44,302 bases of DNA from Myxococcales bacterium (GCA_024640845.1 JAHEEE010000023.1:5267-49568); one strand, 5' to 3'. Counted from the first letter of the stretch, positions 17,220-25,786 are shown. The notes: generated by a model not told the origin, from the letters alone. Numbers and translations: made by a program.

Positions 17220-17272
17220 GCTCCAGCGGGCGGCAAATACCCCGATACGGCATGGCGGGCTAGGATAGCGCC

Positions 17273-18025
17273 ATGGAACGCGCTTTGAGCTGTTGCTTGG
17301 TGGCCGTGCTCGCTTTTGGGTGTAAGGGCCGCGAGGCCCCGGTTCGCCCCGCCGACGAGGGGCTCAAACCGGTTCCGTCCCCGACGGCGGAGACTTCGCC
17401 CGAGGCGCCTGACGAGGCCCAGGAGGCTGAGGGGTGGGTCGCGGATGCGGCTGAGACGGCGGAAGCCCCGAAGGAGCTAGCCGAAGTGCCCAAGCGCGAC
17501 CTCTCCGCCGAGCTCAAGGCCGCGATCGGCACCCCAAAGGAGTGCGTGGCCGATTTCAGCGCACCCGCTCCGACGACGCTTCGAATCAGTGTGAGCGCCA
17601 TCGTCCGTCCGAGCGGAATGATCATCATGCCCTCGGCCTACGGCTCCGGGCTCTCGGACGCCGGGCGCAAATGCATCGAGCGGCGCGTGGGCGCGGTCGT
17701 GTTGAAGCCCCTCGATCAGCCGGACTCCGCAAACGTCTCGACGACCGTCGAAGTCGACTACGCGCCGCCTATGATCGTCGAGGACGAGCGTGAGGGGCTC
17801 GAGCCGCACCTGAAGGATGTGAGAGAGCCCCTTCCGAAATATCCGACGCTTCCACCTTCGGGCATCCCAATCGAGAAGGCGCCCTCCGATTTGATCAGCG
17901 GTGGCTTCGACGGCGGTACTCCAATCGAGAAGGCACCGTCCAAGAAGATCACGGGTCCGCGGCCGGTGCCGATCGAGGGCTACCCACAAGGCGAGGTCGA
18001 CTCCGAGGTCTGGACAGACGAGTAG
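17273..18025 (+). CDS. Lipoprotein with AgmX/TonB-like C-terminal domain and PIEKAPS repeat
   Basis: 250 residues. Lipobox LAFGC puts the acyl cysteine at C17. Residues 20-75 are an Ala/Glu/Pro-rich linker. The middle (about 88-160) has VSAIVRPSGMI, then LSDAGRKCIERRVGAVVLKPLD and VSTTVEVDY, matching the TonB-like domain at the end of AgmX/PglI-type myxobacterial proteins, including a cysteine pair. The tail holds two copies of PIEKAPS at 199-205 and 217-223, encoded by an identical 14-base stretch. A TAGGAT hexamer lies 6 bases before the ATG; its AGGA could also serve as a ribosome site. Function unknown; an envelope-spanning or outer-membrane role is likely. Confidence 0.7.
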   Translation: MERALSCCLVAVLAFGCKGREAPVRPADEGLKPVPSPTAETSPEAPDEAQEAEGWVADAAETAEAPKELAEVPKRDLSAELKAAIGTPKECVADFSAPAPTTLRISVSAIVRPSGMIIMPSAYGSGLSDAGRKCIERRVGAVVLKPLDQPDSANVSTTVEVDYAPPMIVEDEREGLEPHLKDVREPLPKYPTLPPSGIPIEKAPSDLISGGFDGGTPIEKAPSKKITGPRPVPIEGYPQGEVDSEVWTDE

Positions 18026-18073
18026 CGCTTCCCAAGACAGACACGGCAGCGGCGCGCGTCGCACCTCGTAGAT

Positions 18074-20347
18074 CTAGATGTTTGCTCGCATCCAACTCAG
18101 CTCGACCGCAGGGATCAACATCTCCACATCGGTGCCGGCCTGCGCACTGAGCTCGTCCAAAAAGGCCTCCAGCTTGTCAGATGGGGTGATTGGAAGATTC
18201 GCGGGGTCGCGCGCCAAGAACGCTCGGTAGGTCTGCTGATACGTGTCCCAACCGAGTTGCTCGGCCAAGAGAATGAAGCGAAAGGTCATGGCGTTCCAGT
18301 TGTAGGAGCTCGTGGCCACAGCCTGTTGATAGATCTGCTCGTACGGATCGCGGAGGGCGATGCCCTCGTACAGCGTCCCGTCGAAACGCACTCGTCCGTT
18401 GAGGGTCGTGACGACATAGTAAAGCTTGAAGTTGGCAGAAAACTCGGCCTGGAAGACCCACCGATCGTCTAGGTCGAAGCCGTGTGAGATTTCGTGCAGG
18501 ATTCCGAAAGACCAATCGTCTTCGCTGTGCACCCTCCCGATCGCGGTCCCGATGTACTCTTGCAACCAGCGGATCGGATTTCCGGCCACCGCCCATCCAC
18601 CGGGATATTGGCGCACTGACAGCACACGTTGCAGCTCACCATCGTACGGAACGTCACCCACCAGCTCGGTGTATGCCTCGTAGGAGGCGTCGAGGTGCCG
18701 TAGCCAACGGTCGAGCGTTTCGGGGGTAGCCCTGGCAAGGTCGATTCGTTCGAGGTTGAACGAGAGGTGCTTGCTCGATAGCGGAGGTGCGAAGTCGTCG
18801 GCGGTTAGGTTCAGGTCGTCATACCAGGCTGTGCCCGAGACGGTGCTGGCCCAGAACCCGAGCCTTGCATCGATGCTGGGGTCAATTGGCCCGGCGACGC
18901 CCGCGACCAGGCCCTGGGCATCGGTTTCGAAGGTGACCCAGAGCTGCCGCCAGCCAAAGGTTCCCGTCGAACCGGCGCTGTGGCTTTTGGTATAGGTGTC
19001 GAGTAGGCCCAGGTTCGCGCCAGCTCCACCTTCAGTGATGTTCTCGCCCCTGATCCAGCCCGAGAGATTGTAGGGCGTGTTGGGCGTCAGCTGCACCGGT
19101 TGGTACCACCAGGCGTCGTTCGGGGTTGCCGAGTCGGTGGTGATGCGAACCCCTGCGCTCCCGCCCCGCCCCGCGTTGGGTTCCCAGGCAAACTCACTGT
19201 AGTGCCTCCACTCGCCGCTACTCCATCCCACAGGCAAACCTCCCGAGGCCTGTTCGAAATCAACGTTCGTCAACGCCGGTGGAGCGAGGCTCACGACTGC
19301 GAGCGCCGTATCCCACGCACCATCGGTGTCGAACACAGTCAGCAAAACGTCGTAGTCACCGGCTTGGTCGAACAGGTGGCTCCAATGGGGTGTTGTCGTC
19401 ACGACCGGGTCGCCTTCGGCGAGGACCTTCCACGAGTAATGCAGACTATCCCCGTCTGGATCGGTCGATCCGGATGCGTCGAAGTCGACCGTGCGGGGCA
19501 CCTCACCCGTCAACGGATACGCCGTGAGCTTCGCGGTGGGCGGCTGGTTCATAGAGACGCAGACACCGGCCTCACAAACGCCGGGATGCCCTCCAAAGTC
19601 GCACTCAGTTCCATTTTCGACCGGTGTGTGCGGACATCCGCCCGTCATCGGGTCGCAGCTGTCTTCCGTGCAGGGATTCTCGTCCCGGCAGTCGACGCCT
19701 TCGCAGAGGCCGACACACGCGCCGGCGGCGCAGTCGCCGGGAAGGCCGTCGAGATCGCAGGTCGCACCGTCAACCTTGTTCGGGTTGGAGCATGAGCCGT
19801 CCATCGGATCGCACACGTCGTCCGTGCAATCGTTGTCGTCGCCGCAGTCGACCTCGCGGCAGAGTTGGGCGTCCACGCACACGCCCGACTCACAAGCCCC
19901 AGGGAGCTCGCCGAAGTCGCACCGGGCTCCGTTTGGCCGGCGGGTATTCGCGCACTCACCTGTAGCGCGCTCGCAAACGTCTTCGGTGCACTCGTTTTCG
20001 TCGTTGCAATCGACGTCTCGACAAAGACTCACACACTGGCCTGAGTCACATTGGCCGGGGTCCGCGCCGAACGCGCACTCGGTACCGTCTTCTTCAGCCG
20101 CATGGGAGCAACTTCCATCGACGAGGTCACACGCATCCTCGGTGCACGGATTGCCGTCGTCACAGTCGATCGCTTCGCACAGGTCCGAGCCGCCGGCACC
20201 CCCGAGACCACCAAAGCCACCATGACCAGCCGTTCCAGCGGAAGCGCCGCTTCCAGCGGCCCCACCCATCCCGCCTTCTTCGCTGCACCCGAGCACCGTC
20301 AGAGTGCCAAGCGCCAAGACACAGACGAACCCGGCCAAAGGTCGCAT
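18074..20347 (-). CDS. Lipoprotein metalloprotease: Cys-rich repeats, PKD, carbohydrate-binding-like and gluzincin (M60-like) domains
   Basis: 757 residues. Lipobox TVLGC (C21), a Gly/Ala spacer to about 53, four cysteine-rich repeats of about 52 residues (57-263; each reads VDCxDxNxCTxDxC, then GxCxxGxCV), a PKD domain (268-354, with DASGSTDPDGD), a jelly-roll domain like a family-4/9 carbohydrate-binding module (about 358-515, ending AWYDDLNL), and a protease domain. The zinc motif is H618-E619-I-S-H622, with E635 in FQAEFSANF, the gluzincin layout seen in M60/enhancin proteases that attack mucin-type glycoproteins. The start at 20347 is fixed by GGGAGGT five bases upstream. Family of the protease domain is inferred from the motif; a role in feeding or predation is a guess. 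Confidence 0.78.
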   Translation of the reverse strand: MRPLAGFVCVLALGTLTVLGCSEEGGMGGAAGSGASAGTAGHGGFGGLGGAGGSDLCEAIDCDDGNPCTEDACDLVDGSCSHAAEEDGTECAFGADPGQCDSGQCVSLCRDVDCNDENECTEDVCERATGECANTRRPNGARCDFGELPGACESGVCVDAQLCREVDCGDDNDCTDDVCDPMDGSCSNPNKVDGATCDLDGLPGDCAAGACVGLCEGVDCRDENPCTEDSCDPMTGGCPHTPVENGTECDFGGHPGVCEAGVCVSMNQPPTAKLTAYPLTGEVPRTVDFDASGSTDPDGDSLHYSWKVLAEGDPVVTTTPHWSHLFDQAGDYDVLLTVFDTDGAWDTALAVVSLAPPALTNVDFEQASGGLPVGWSSGEWRHYSEFAWEPNAGRGGSAGVRITTDSATPNDAWWYQPVQLTPNTPYNLSGWIRGENITEGGAGANLGLLDTYTKSHSAGSTGTFGWRQLWVTFETDAQGLVAGVAGPIDPSIDARLGFWASTVSGTAWYDDLNLTADDFAPPLSSKHLSFNLERIDLARATPETLDRWLRHLDASYEAYTELVGDVPYDGELQRVLSVRQYPGGWAVAGNPIRWLQEYIGTAIGRVHSEDDWSFGILHEISHGFDLDDRWVFQAEFSANFKLYYVVTTLNGRVRFDGTLYEGIALRDPYEQIYQQAVATSSYNWNAMTFRFILLAEQLGWDTYQQTYRAFLARDPANLPITPSDKLEAFLDELSAQAGTDVEMLIPAVELSWMRANI

Positions 20348-20690
20348 CACTACCTCCCACGGAGACGCTGCGATTTGGTTGCACGGGGTATGCCAGCTCG
20401 CTTTTTCGTCGATTTCTCGTGGCGCGACGCGCAGGCCTTGCGCTTTTGCCGCATCGGGGCGCAGCGGCTGCGTTGCTACGGCGGCGCCGCCAAACGCGCC
20501 TGCGTCGCAGGACGCCGAGATCCGCTTCCCCCCGGTTGAGCGCATCTGGAGCAATTCGATGAAACCGAACTCGCGCGGGGCGCTGTCGTGCTTGCCGCGA
20601 TGACTTTGGGGGTCTCGAAGTTGAGCGCGTGCGGAGGCGAAGGGGGTGGGTCGTCCATGATGGGCAGCGTGGCTGTCGCTGGCTCTCCCG
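20348..20690. other. Intergenic region without a convincing gene
   Basis: 343 bases between the NlpC/P60 stop and the gluzincin start, both on the minus strand. Apart from the Shine-Dalgarno of the gluzincin gene (GGGAGGT) I see no RNA gene and no clear terminator. A 60-codon minus-strand frame (20476-20658) begins with ATG but has low-complexity Pro/Ser composition and no ribosome site. The gap probably holds the end of one transcript and the promoter of the next. Confidence 0.5.
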
Positions 20691-23600
20691 TTACCCGGGC
20701 CGCTCGCGCTCGGCGAACCACACGCGGTATTTCAGCATCCGGCTCTGCTGCTCCGGAGGAGCCCTCCGCTTGCACGTCGCGTGCTCCTTGGAACCCTCGA
20801 GGGCGCCCCATCGGATCTCCACGCAGTCGTTGGGATTGTACGCGACTTCCATCGCCTTCATTCGATCGACTACGTCCGCCAGGGTGAGCGTCCACGTGCT
20901 CCCGTCCGAGCGCGTGTACTCGAAGGTGCGTTTCTGCAGCTCGGCGGCGAGGGCGCTGCGCACCGCGCCCGCTGCCGTGTCTCCATCGGCGACCGCGATC
21001 CCGAAGCGTTCCGGATGCGCAGCGACGGTATCAGGGAACGACACTACGGCGTCGATACTGATCAGCAGGCGCATGTCGCGCGACGGTGTCGAGAAGTCTT
21101 CCCATGGCCCAGTCGTGAGAAACAGCGCCCCGCCGTACGGCATGTCCACCACGGCGTAGCTCTGCTCACGCATGTAGTCCTCGCCGTTTTGCACCGAGCT
21201 CAGCCTTCGCTGGACCGACTCATCGAGGGCGTCGACCAGACTCATCTGCATCCGGATCGGATCGAGCGGACGCGGATTGATGAGGCCTTCCATCGTCGAG
21301 TAGAAGTCATCGGCGCTGCCGCTGTACTGCATGTCGGACCAAGCGCGGATCCCTTTCGCATCCCGAAGCTCCTGATTGGTCGCGATCCTCCAGGGCTGAA
21401 CCGGGCTCAAGGGTTCAGCTTCAGTGTCAGCGCCAGCGCCAGCGCCAGCATCAGTGTCCGCCTCGGGGTCGTACTGCACGGGCCTCCATGCCTTGAACCC
21501 CGCGCCCACGAGATCGGTCTTTGGAGTGAACAAGAACGAGCCCCTCCAAAAGCGCCTCCGGCCGACTGTTCCGTCGGGCTGTGCGTCCGCGCCGATGAGT
21601 ACGCCGTAATCTCTGACGCCCTGTGGTTTCCAACGCGCGACGACGAGGACGTGCCCGTAGGGGTCGGCATACACCGTGCCGGGTCGCAACGATTGACGCC
21701 GCAAGCGCACCGGATAGAAGTCGGTCTCGTCGTCGCCGGGCAAGGTGCGCGGGCTCGAGGAATGTACGGTGTTGGAGAGGCGCCGTGCGAACCTGCGAAA
21801 CGCCGCGGGGGCACTCTTGTCGGGCACGGACTGCAGGTTGCTGAGCACCGTGGGCTCGCACACCGGAGCTGTGTCCTTCCCGCCGCGCGTACACATGCGG
21901 TACACGAACGGCAGTCGGAGCTTCCATGCAAAGTACGCGCGAAGGAAATAGGGAAGGTCGGCACAGTCCGGCTCGAGCGAGAGCTCGGCGTCTTCGCCTG
22001 GCGCGCGATAGTCGTAGAGCAAGTTGCGCTCGCGTTCTGCGATCAACGTCTGAAGGCTCGGCCAGGTCGTGTCGTCGTCCGTCGGCTCTAAGAAGAGCTG
22101 TTCGACGAACGCGGAGTAGAGGTTCTCCGTGGCGCGCCCCCACTGCTCGCTGATCTCCCATGCCGGACCCGGCGCAGCCCGAGGCTCGGGTGGGGCTTCG
22201 CTCTTGGCCACTACGAACCGTTCGCAGGTCAGCACGTCGTCGCCGTCTGCGAGGACCGCCGTCCAGCGACCCGCCATCGGCTCCGGGACCTCGACCCATC
22301 GACTCAACGGCGGTCCGTCGAGGATGTGCTGCTCGGGCTCGACCCGGGTGCCGTCCGGCGCGAAGAGCACCAACGACGCGGCGCCGGGATCGCGCTCGCT
22401 CGAGACGATCACGCGTAGCGGACGCGACGCGTCCGGTCGACGGGGTGAACGGAACACCGAGATGCGTTTCGAGTCGCTGCAGCGCCCCTGTGGACGCGAC
22501 GCGGGCGCGCTCGGGCGGAGCTCGGCATCGGCGACCAGCGCCCGACCAGGAGAATGTCCGAGGACGGTGATGCGTGTGGTTCGACTCAGGAAGTCACGTC
22601 TCGACGTGCCCTCGCCGAGGCTTAGGTCGCTCACAGCGACCCGATCCACTCGATTGATGGTCTCGAGGTCGGTGCCCTCGCAAGAGGTCACGAACTCCGA
22701 GAACGCGTGGATCGCCATCGGCACGCCGTCTCGAGTCGTCCCGAGATACAGCATGATGTGACCTGGGAAGTACATCAGCACGATGCCTCGCCGCGCGGCC
22801 GCCTCCAACAGCAAGCGCTTCTCGTTGAGGTCTTCGACCTCCGAAACGTCGATCGAAAACGTCCCAGCAATCGCCTGCCGTGCGCTGTGTCGTGGAAGCG
22901 CGATACCGAATCGATCGAAGAGCTCGAGCAAGAAGCGCGAGCAATCGTAGCCGCCGTCCTTGCCTCCCCAGCCGTAGGGCTCACCGCGGAGCGAGAACGC
23001 CTCGGTGAGCAGCGCGCGACGAGTGAGTGGTTGGGTGACCCGGCGATCGGCCTCTGCACCGGCCTCCTCGCGATCGAGCGGGGACGAGAGTGTTTCCTCG
23101 GTGACCCAGCCCATCGCGTACGAAGTTCGCGCGAGCAGCATGCCGTTCGGCCAACGCCCGAGGACCTGCACCACTTCGCCCGGGCGCGCCGTGCTGCACC
23201 GATTTCGGTCGAAGTCGAGGTCGATAGGGGCTTGATGGAGGCCCCCGTCGAATGGGCCGCAACGAATCGCCGTCAGCTCTTCGACGCTTCGCCACCCGGC
23301 TTGCATCTCCAGATTGTCCGGCGTCGCGAAGACCTCGATTGCGGCGCTGCCGATCGGATCTCCGGTTGCATCGAGTAGCTCCTCCGTCTCGACCTTCGCG
23401 CGCATGTAGCGCAGCCGCTCGTCGAGCTGCGCACGGAGCGCCTGGTCGTCGATCGGCGCGAACAAATCGGCGCGCCCGATCGGCTCGCCATCGAAGGGCC
23501 GCTCGAGGGCGAGGTTGTGTCGTTCTATGGCATCGCTGCTCAGCAGCGGCTCGTCGACTGGCCCGTACTGCGCGTGGCGCTCGATCCAGTACTCCGCGGT

Positions 23601-23759
23601 CTGATGCTCCGGCCGTACGCCCGCCATCGGAGGGTCGTTCTGCCGCGTGGCTGGGCAGCTGGCGGGACGCTCCTGCTTCTCTGCAGCCTCCCGCGCGTCG
23701 CGACACCCACTGGCACAACATAGCGAAAGAGCCGCCATCACGGCCGCAACTCGCTTCAT
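20691..23759 (-). CDS. Large NlpC/P60 lipoprotein with a second papain-like Cys/His domain
   Basis: 1022 residues. The signal peptide ends at a cysteine (CASGC, C19), probably acylated. Then come an SH3-like region (about 135-225, ending GWVTEETL), an NlpC/P60 domain with catalytic C273 in GGYDCSRFL and H334 in PGHIMLYLG, a beta-sandwich (about 430-517), and a region with DCADLPYFLRAYFAWK (C599) and DPYGHVLVVARW (H703) that repeats the Cys-then-His logic. NlpC/P60 enzymes cut peptidoglycan stems. A Gly/Ala/Asp repeat lies at 768-780 and about 240 more residues of unknown fold follow. The ATG overlaps the TGA of the hydrolase gene (ATGA), which decides this start over one six codons upstream. 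Confidence 0.82.
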   Translation of the reverse strand: MKRVAAVMAALSLCCASGCRDAREAAEKQERPASCPATRQNDPPMAGVRPEHQTAEYWIERHAQYGPVDEPLLSSDAIERHNLALERPFDGEPIGRADLFAPIDDQALRAQLDERLRYMRAKVETEELLDATGDPIGSAAIEVFATPDNLEMQAGWRSVEELTAIRCGPFDGGLHQAPIDLDFDRNRCSTARPGEVVQVLGRWPNGMLLARTSYAMGWVTEETLSSPLDREEAGAEADRRVTQPLTRRALLTEAFSLRGEPYGWGGKDGGYDCSRFLLELFDRFGIALPRHSARQAIAGTFSIDVSEVEDLNEKRLLLEAAARRGIVLMYFPGHIMLYLGTTRDGVPMAIHAFSEFVTSCEGTDLETINRVDRVAVSDLSLGEGTSRRDFLSRTTRITVLGHSPGRALVADAELRPSAPASRPQGRCSDSKRISVFRSPRRPDASRPLRVIVSSERDPGAASLVLFAPDGTRVEPEQHILDGPPLSRWVEVPEPMAGRWTAVLADGDDVLTCERFVVAKSEAPPEPRAAPGPAWEISEQWGRATENLYSAFVEQLFLEPTDDDTTWPSLQTLIAERERNLLYDYRAPGEDAELSLEPDCADLPYFLRAYFAWKLRLPFVYRMCTRGGKDTAPVCEPTVLSNLQSVPDKSAPAAFRRFARRLSNTVHSSSPRTLPGDDETDFYPVRLRRQSLRPGTVYADPYGHVLVVARWKPQGVRDYGVLIGADAQPDGTVGRRRFWRGSFLFTPKTDLVGAGFKAWRPVQYDPEADTDAGAGAGADTEAEPLSPVQPWRIATNQELRDAKGIRAWSDMQYSGSADDFYSTMEGLINPRPLDPIRMQMSLVDALDESVQRRLSSVQNGEDYMREQSYAVVDMPYGGALFLTTGPWEDFSTPSRDMRLLISIDAVVSFPDTVAAHPERFGIAVADGDTAAGAVRSALAAELQKRTFEYTRSDGSTWTLTLADVVDRMKAMEVAYNPNDCVEIRWGALEGSKEHATCKRRAPPEQQSRMLKYRVWFAERERPG
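21421..21458 (-). repeat. Hexanucleotide tandem repeat inside the NlpC/P60 gene
   Basis: On the plus strand, three copies of AGCGCC (21429-21446) plus a partial fourth are flanked on both sides by the direct repeat TCAGTGTC (21421-21428 and 21451-21458). It encodes the DTDAGAGAGADTEAE stretch at about residues 768-782. Because the unit is six bases, changes in copy number would lengthen or shorten this linker without shifting frame. Confidence 0.6.
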
Positions 23760-24694
23760 GTAGGTGCTTGCATCCATTGGATGATCTGGCTTTCGACAGT
23801 GCCCTTAGTGCCGAGTCCGAGGTCCACTCTTTGTGGAAACCCGACGTGGCCCCCATGGCTAGTGACGATCCGCCGAAGCGTGGTCGCATTCTGCAGCCAA
23901 GGCAGCACGCTGTCGATCAAGACCATGGGGTCCCGCTCGGCTGCGATGAACAATGTCGGTGTCTGGATCTGGTCGAGTACGTGGCACGCGCTGGTCTTGT
24001 GCCAGTAGTCCTCGGCCCCTGCAAAGCCATGGCGTGGCGCGATGATCCGTTCGTCCCAGAGCTCGATGGCGTCGATTCTCAATGCCTCCCGCAAGGGCAC
24101 GGGCACCTCCCGGTGCTTTGCGACGTTGCGGTAGATCTCTTTCAGTCCGTTCAACACGTGATGCCGGTAGAAGAAACCACGAGGACGATCGATCGCGCGC
24201 GCACCCGCCTCGAGGTCGATCGGCGAGCACAGGGTAGCGGCCGCGCGAATTCGTGGGTCGGGCTCGCCAGCGAGATAGCGCAGGATCATGTTCCCACCGA
24301 GCGAGTATCCGAGCAGGAGTATGTTCTCGTAGCCTTCCAGTGCCCGGCTTCTCAGCGCTGCAGCGAGATCCTCCGTGAGACCCGCATGGTAGTAGTCCGC
24401 TCCGACACGATCGGCGCCGCGTAGGTTGAGCCGCAGACTGTCGATTCCGGCATCATCGGCCGCTCGCGCGGCCTTGCGCGCATAATAACTCGTCGCGCTT
24501 CCGCCGAGCCCGTGCACGATCACGACGATCGTGTCCGCGGCGCCTCGTTCTGTCAGGCGTCCGCTGAGCCGGAGGGTGCCGACGACCCGGTCATCGAGGC
24601 TCGTCTCCCAGCGCCGCCAGTCCGGCACTCGAGGCGGGAGCAGGTTGTGTCGAAGAAATGGGCCGAGGGTCCAGAAATGACCCCGCCAGTTCAT
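23756..24694 (-). CDS. Alpha/beta hydrolase, YheT-like
   Basis: 312 residues. VIVHGLGGSATSYY forms the oxyanion-hole strand; the nucleophile is S131 in GYSLGGNMILRY; the acid is in FIAAERDPMV; the histidine is in SHGGHVGF. LNLRGADR after the second strand and the GGNMILRYLAGE helix are typical of the YheT/ABHD1-3 branch (COG0429), whose bacterial members are uncharacterised esterases or lipases. No signal peptide. Its ATG overlaps the stop of the upstream M74 gene and its stop overlaps the start of the NlpC/P60 gene, both as ATGA, so the three should be translationally coupled. What a cytoplasmic esterase does with two cell-wall enzymes is not clear. Confidence 0.85.
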   Translation of the reverse strand: MNWRGHFWTLGPFLRHNLLPPRVPDWRRWETSLDDRVVGTLRLSGRLTERGAADTIVVIVHGLGGSATSYYARKAARAADDAGIDSLRLNLRGADRVGADYYHAGLTEDLAAALRSRALEGYENILLLGYSLGGNMILRYLAGEPDPRIRAAATLCSPIDLEAGARAIDRPRGFFYRHHVLNGLKEIYRNVAKHREVPVPLREALRIDAIELWDERIIAPRHGFAGAEDYWHKTSACHVLDQIQTPTLFIAAERDPMVLIDSVLPWLQNATTLRRIVTSHGGHVGFPQRVDLGLGTKGTVESQIIQWMQAPT

Positions 24695-25638
24695 GATTCG
24701 TTGGGTTTGAGCGTCGCCACGGCCGGCGATTGATCCGCCTGCTGGTGCCAGGAGTAAAAGGGCGGGCGGTCTTTGCACATCGGGCGATCGTCGTCCGCGC
24801 AGTAGATGCGTACATGGAAGTGACTGCGATGCGGTGCCCCATGTCGCGGCTGCGTGATCACGCGCCTGGCGCGCATCAGCACCTCGGGGTTCGCACCCTC
24901 TTTGACGGCTTGCTGCAGCAGCCGGCGCTTAATCGCGTTCGCGACGAAGATGTGTTGCACGTCCGTGGTGGAGTGGCTCAGCAGCGATTCGATGAGCGCC
25001 CAGTTGCGCGCAGCGTCGAACTTGTAGAGGTTGCCCCACTGAATACCCATCGCCTTGTTGTTCAGTCGGACGAAGAGTTGCACGTTTACCGGGGTCGATC
25101 GCCGATCCAACAGGTAGAACCCGAGGTCGACGTCGCGGCCGCTTTGGTGTGACACGTGCGGTCGGAACCGACCCCCGCCGGGTCGCGAAAGATCGCCGAC
25201 AGTGAGGCGCGAGCGCGGGTAGCGGAACGCGACGTCGTGGGCGGCCTGCTCGATGATTCGGACGAGCTCGCCGGTGCCGTGACGCGAGTCCTGCGAACCG
25301 ACCTTGACCGCGAAGTCTTTGTGGTCGTTGATGCGCTGACCGAAACGCAGAAGGCCCCGGTTTGGGTAGCCGACAGACACGCTTGGCGCCGCTTCCAAGT
25401 CGGAGGGCGAAACCGCGCGCGGCATCCGTGCGATCTGTTCGAGGTCGTCCTCGGACGGCTCGGCGTGCGCTTCGGCATGCTGCGCCTCACGCAACACGGA
25501 GTCGCCGGTCATCGGCAGCTCGGCGGAGGCAGACGTGCCGAACGACCCAGCCACCCAGACGAGTGCGGTCGCCATGACGGCGCAGATCCACGGTACCAAC
25601 CGTGATCCTGTGCTCCTGTCTGATTCCCTCATCCCCAT
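24691..25638 (-). CDS. Penicillin-insensitive murein endopeptidase-like protein (M74), first copy
   Basis: 315 residues. An N-terminal hydrophobic stretch (about 15-38, VPWICAVMATALVWVAG) serves as signal peptide or anchor. The zinc site of MepA is recognisable: H164 and D171 in SHQSGRDVD and H275 in HRSHFHVRIYC. MepA-type enzymes cut the D-Ala-meso-DAP crosslinks of peptidoglycan in the periplasm and also share the LAS fold of VanX and lysostaphin-type peptidases. The start is one of two ATGs (25638 or 25632), neither with a clear ribosome site. First gene of a coupled trio. A second M74 protein lies at 36448-37458; the two are quite different outside the motifs. Confidence 0.82.
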   Translation of the reverse strand: MGMRESDRSTGSRLVPWICAVMATALVWVAGSFGTSASAELPMTGDSVLREAQHAEAHAEPSEDDLEQIARMPRAVSPSDLEAAPSVSVGYPNRGLLRFGQRINDHKDFAVKVGSQDSRHGTGELVRIIEQAAHDVAFRYPRSRLTVGDLSRPGGGRFRPHVSHQSGRDVDLGFYLLDRRSTPVNVQLFVRLNNKAMGIQWGNLYKFDAARNWALIESLLSHSTTDVQHIFVANAIKRRLLQQAVKEGANPEVLMRARRVITQPRHGAPHRSHFHVRIYCADDDRPMCKDRPPFYSWHQQADQSPAVATLKPNES

Positions 25639-25708
25639 TTTTTTCGACGCCAAGTGTGGCCCGAATCCCCTCGAATGCCAGTGTGCAGGTTGGAGCGCTC
25701 TCATGCCA

Positions 25709-25778
25709 AGGCTGAGAGCCCGTTCAGCCTGCGTTTTACAGGGTTTGCTCTGCTCCCATCGCCGAATTTTTCGAAAAA
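25709..25778. repeat. Hairpin and AT-rich palindrome between the membrane-protein and M74 genes
   Basis: In a 148-base gap, AGGCTGA (25709-25715) pairs perfectly with TCAGCCT (25724-25730) across 8 bases, and the 12-base palindrome TTTTTCGAAAAA lies at 25767-25778, 8 bases after the stop of the minus-strand membrane-protein gene. The second is an A/T island in very GC-rich DNA. The palindrome with its T-rich arm could end the upstream message; the first stem would lie in the leader of the M74 operon. Confidence 0.4.
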
Positions 25779-25786
25779 ACGACGAT

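Noticed and set aside
20476-20658. A 60-codon minus-strand frame starting with ATG between the NlpC/P60 and gluzincin genes
   Set aside because: Composition is low-complexity Pro/Ser/Arg, there is no ribosome site, and nothing resembles a known small protein.
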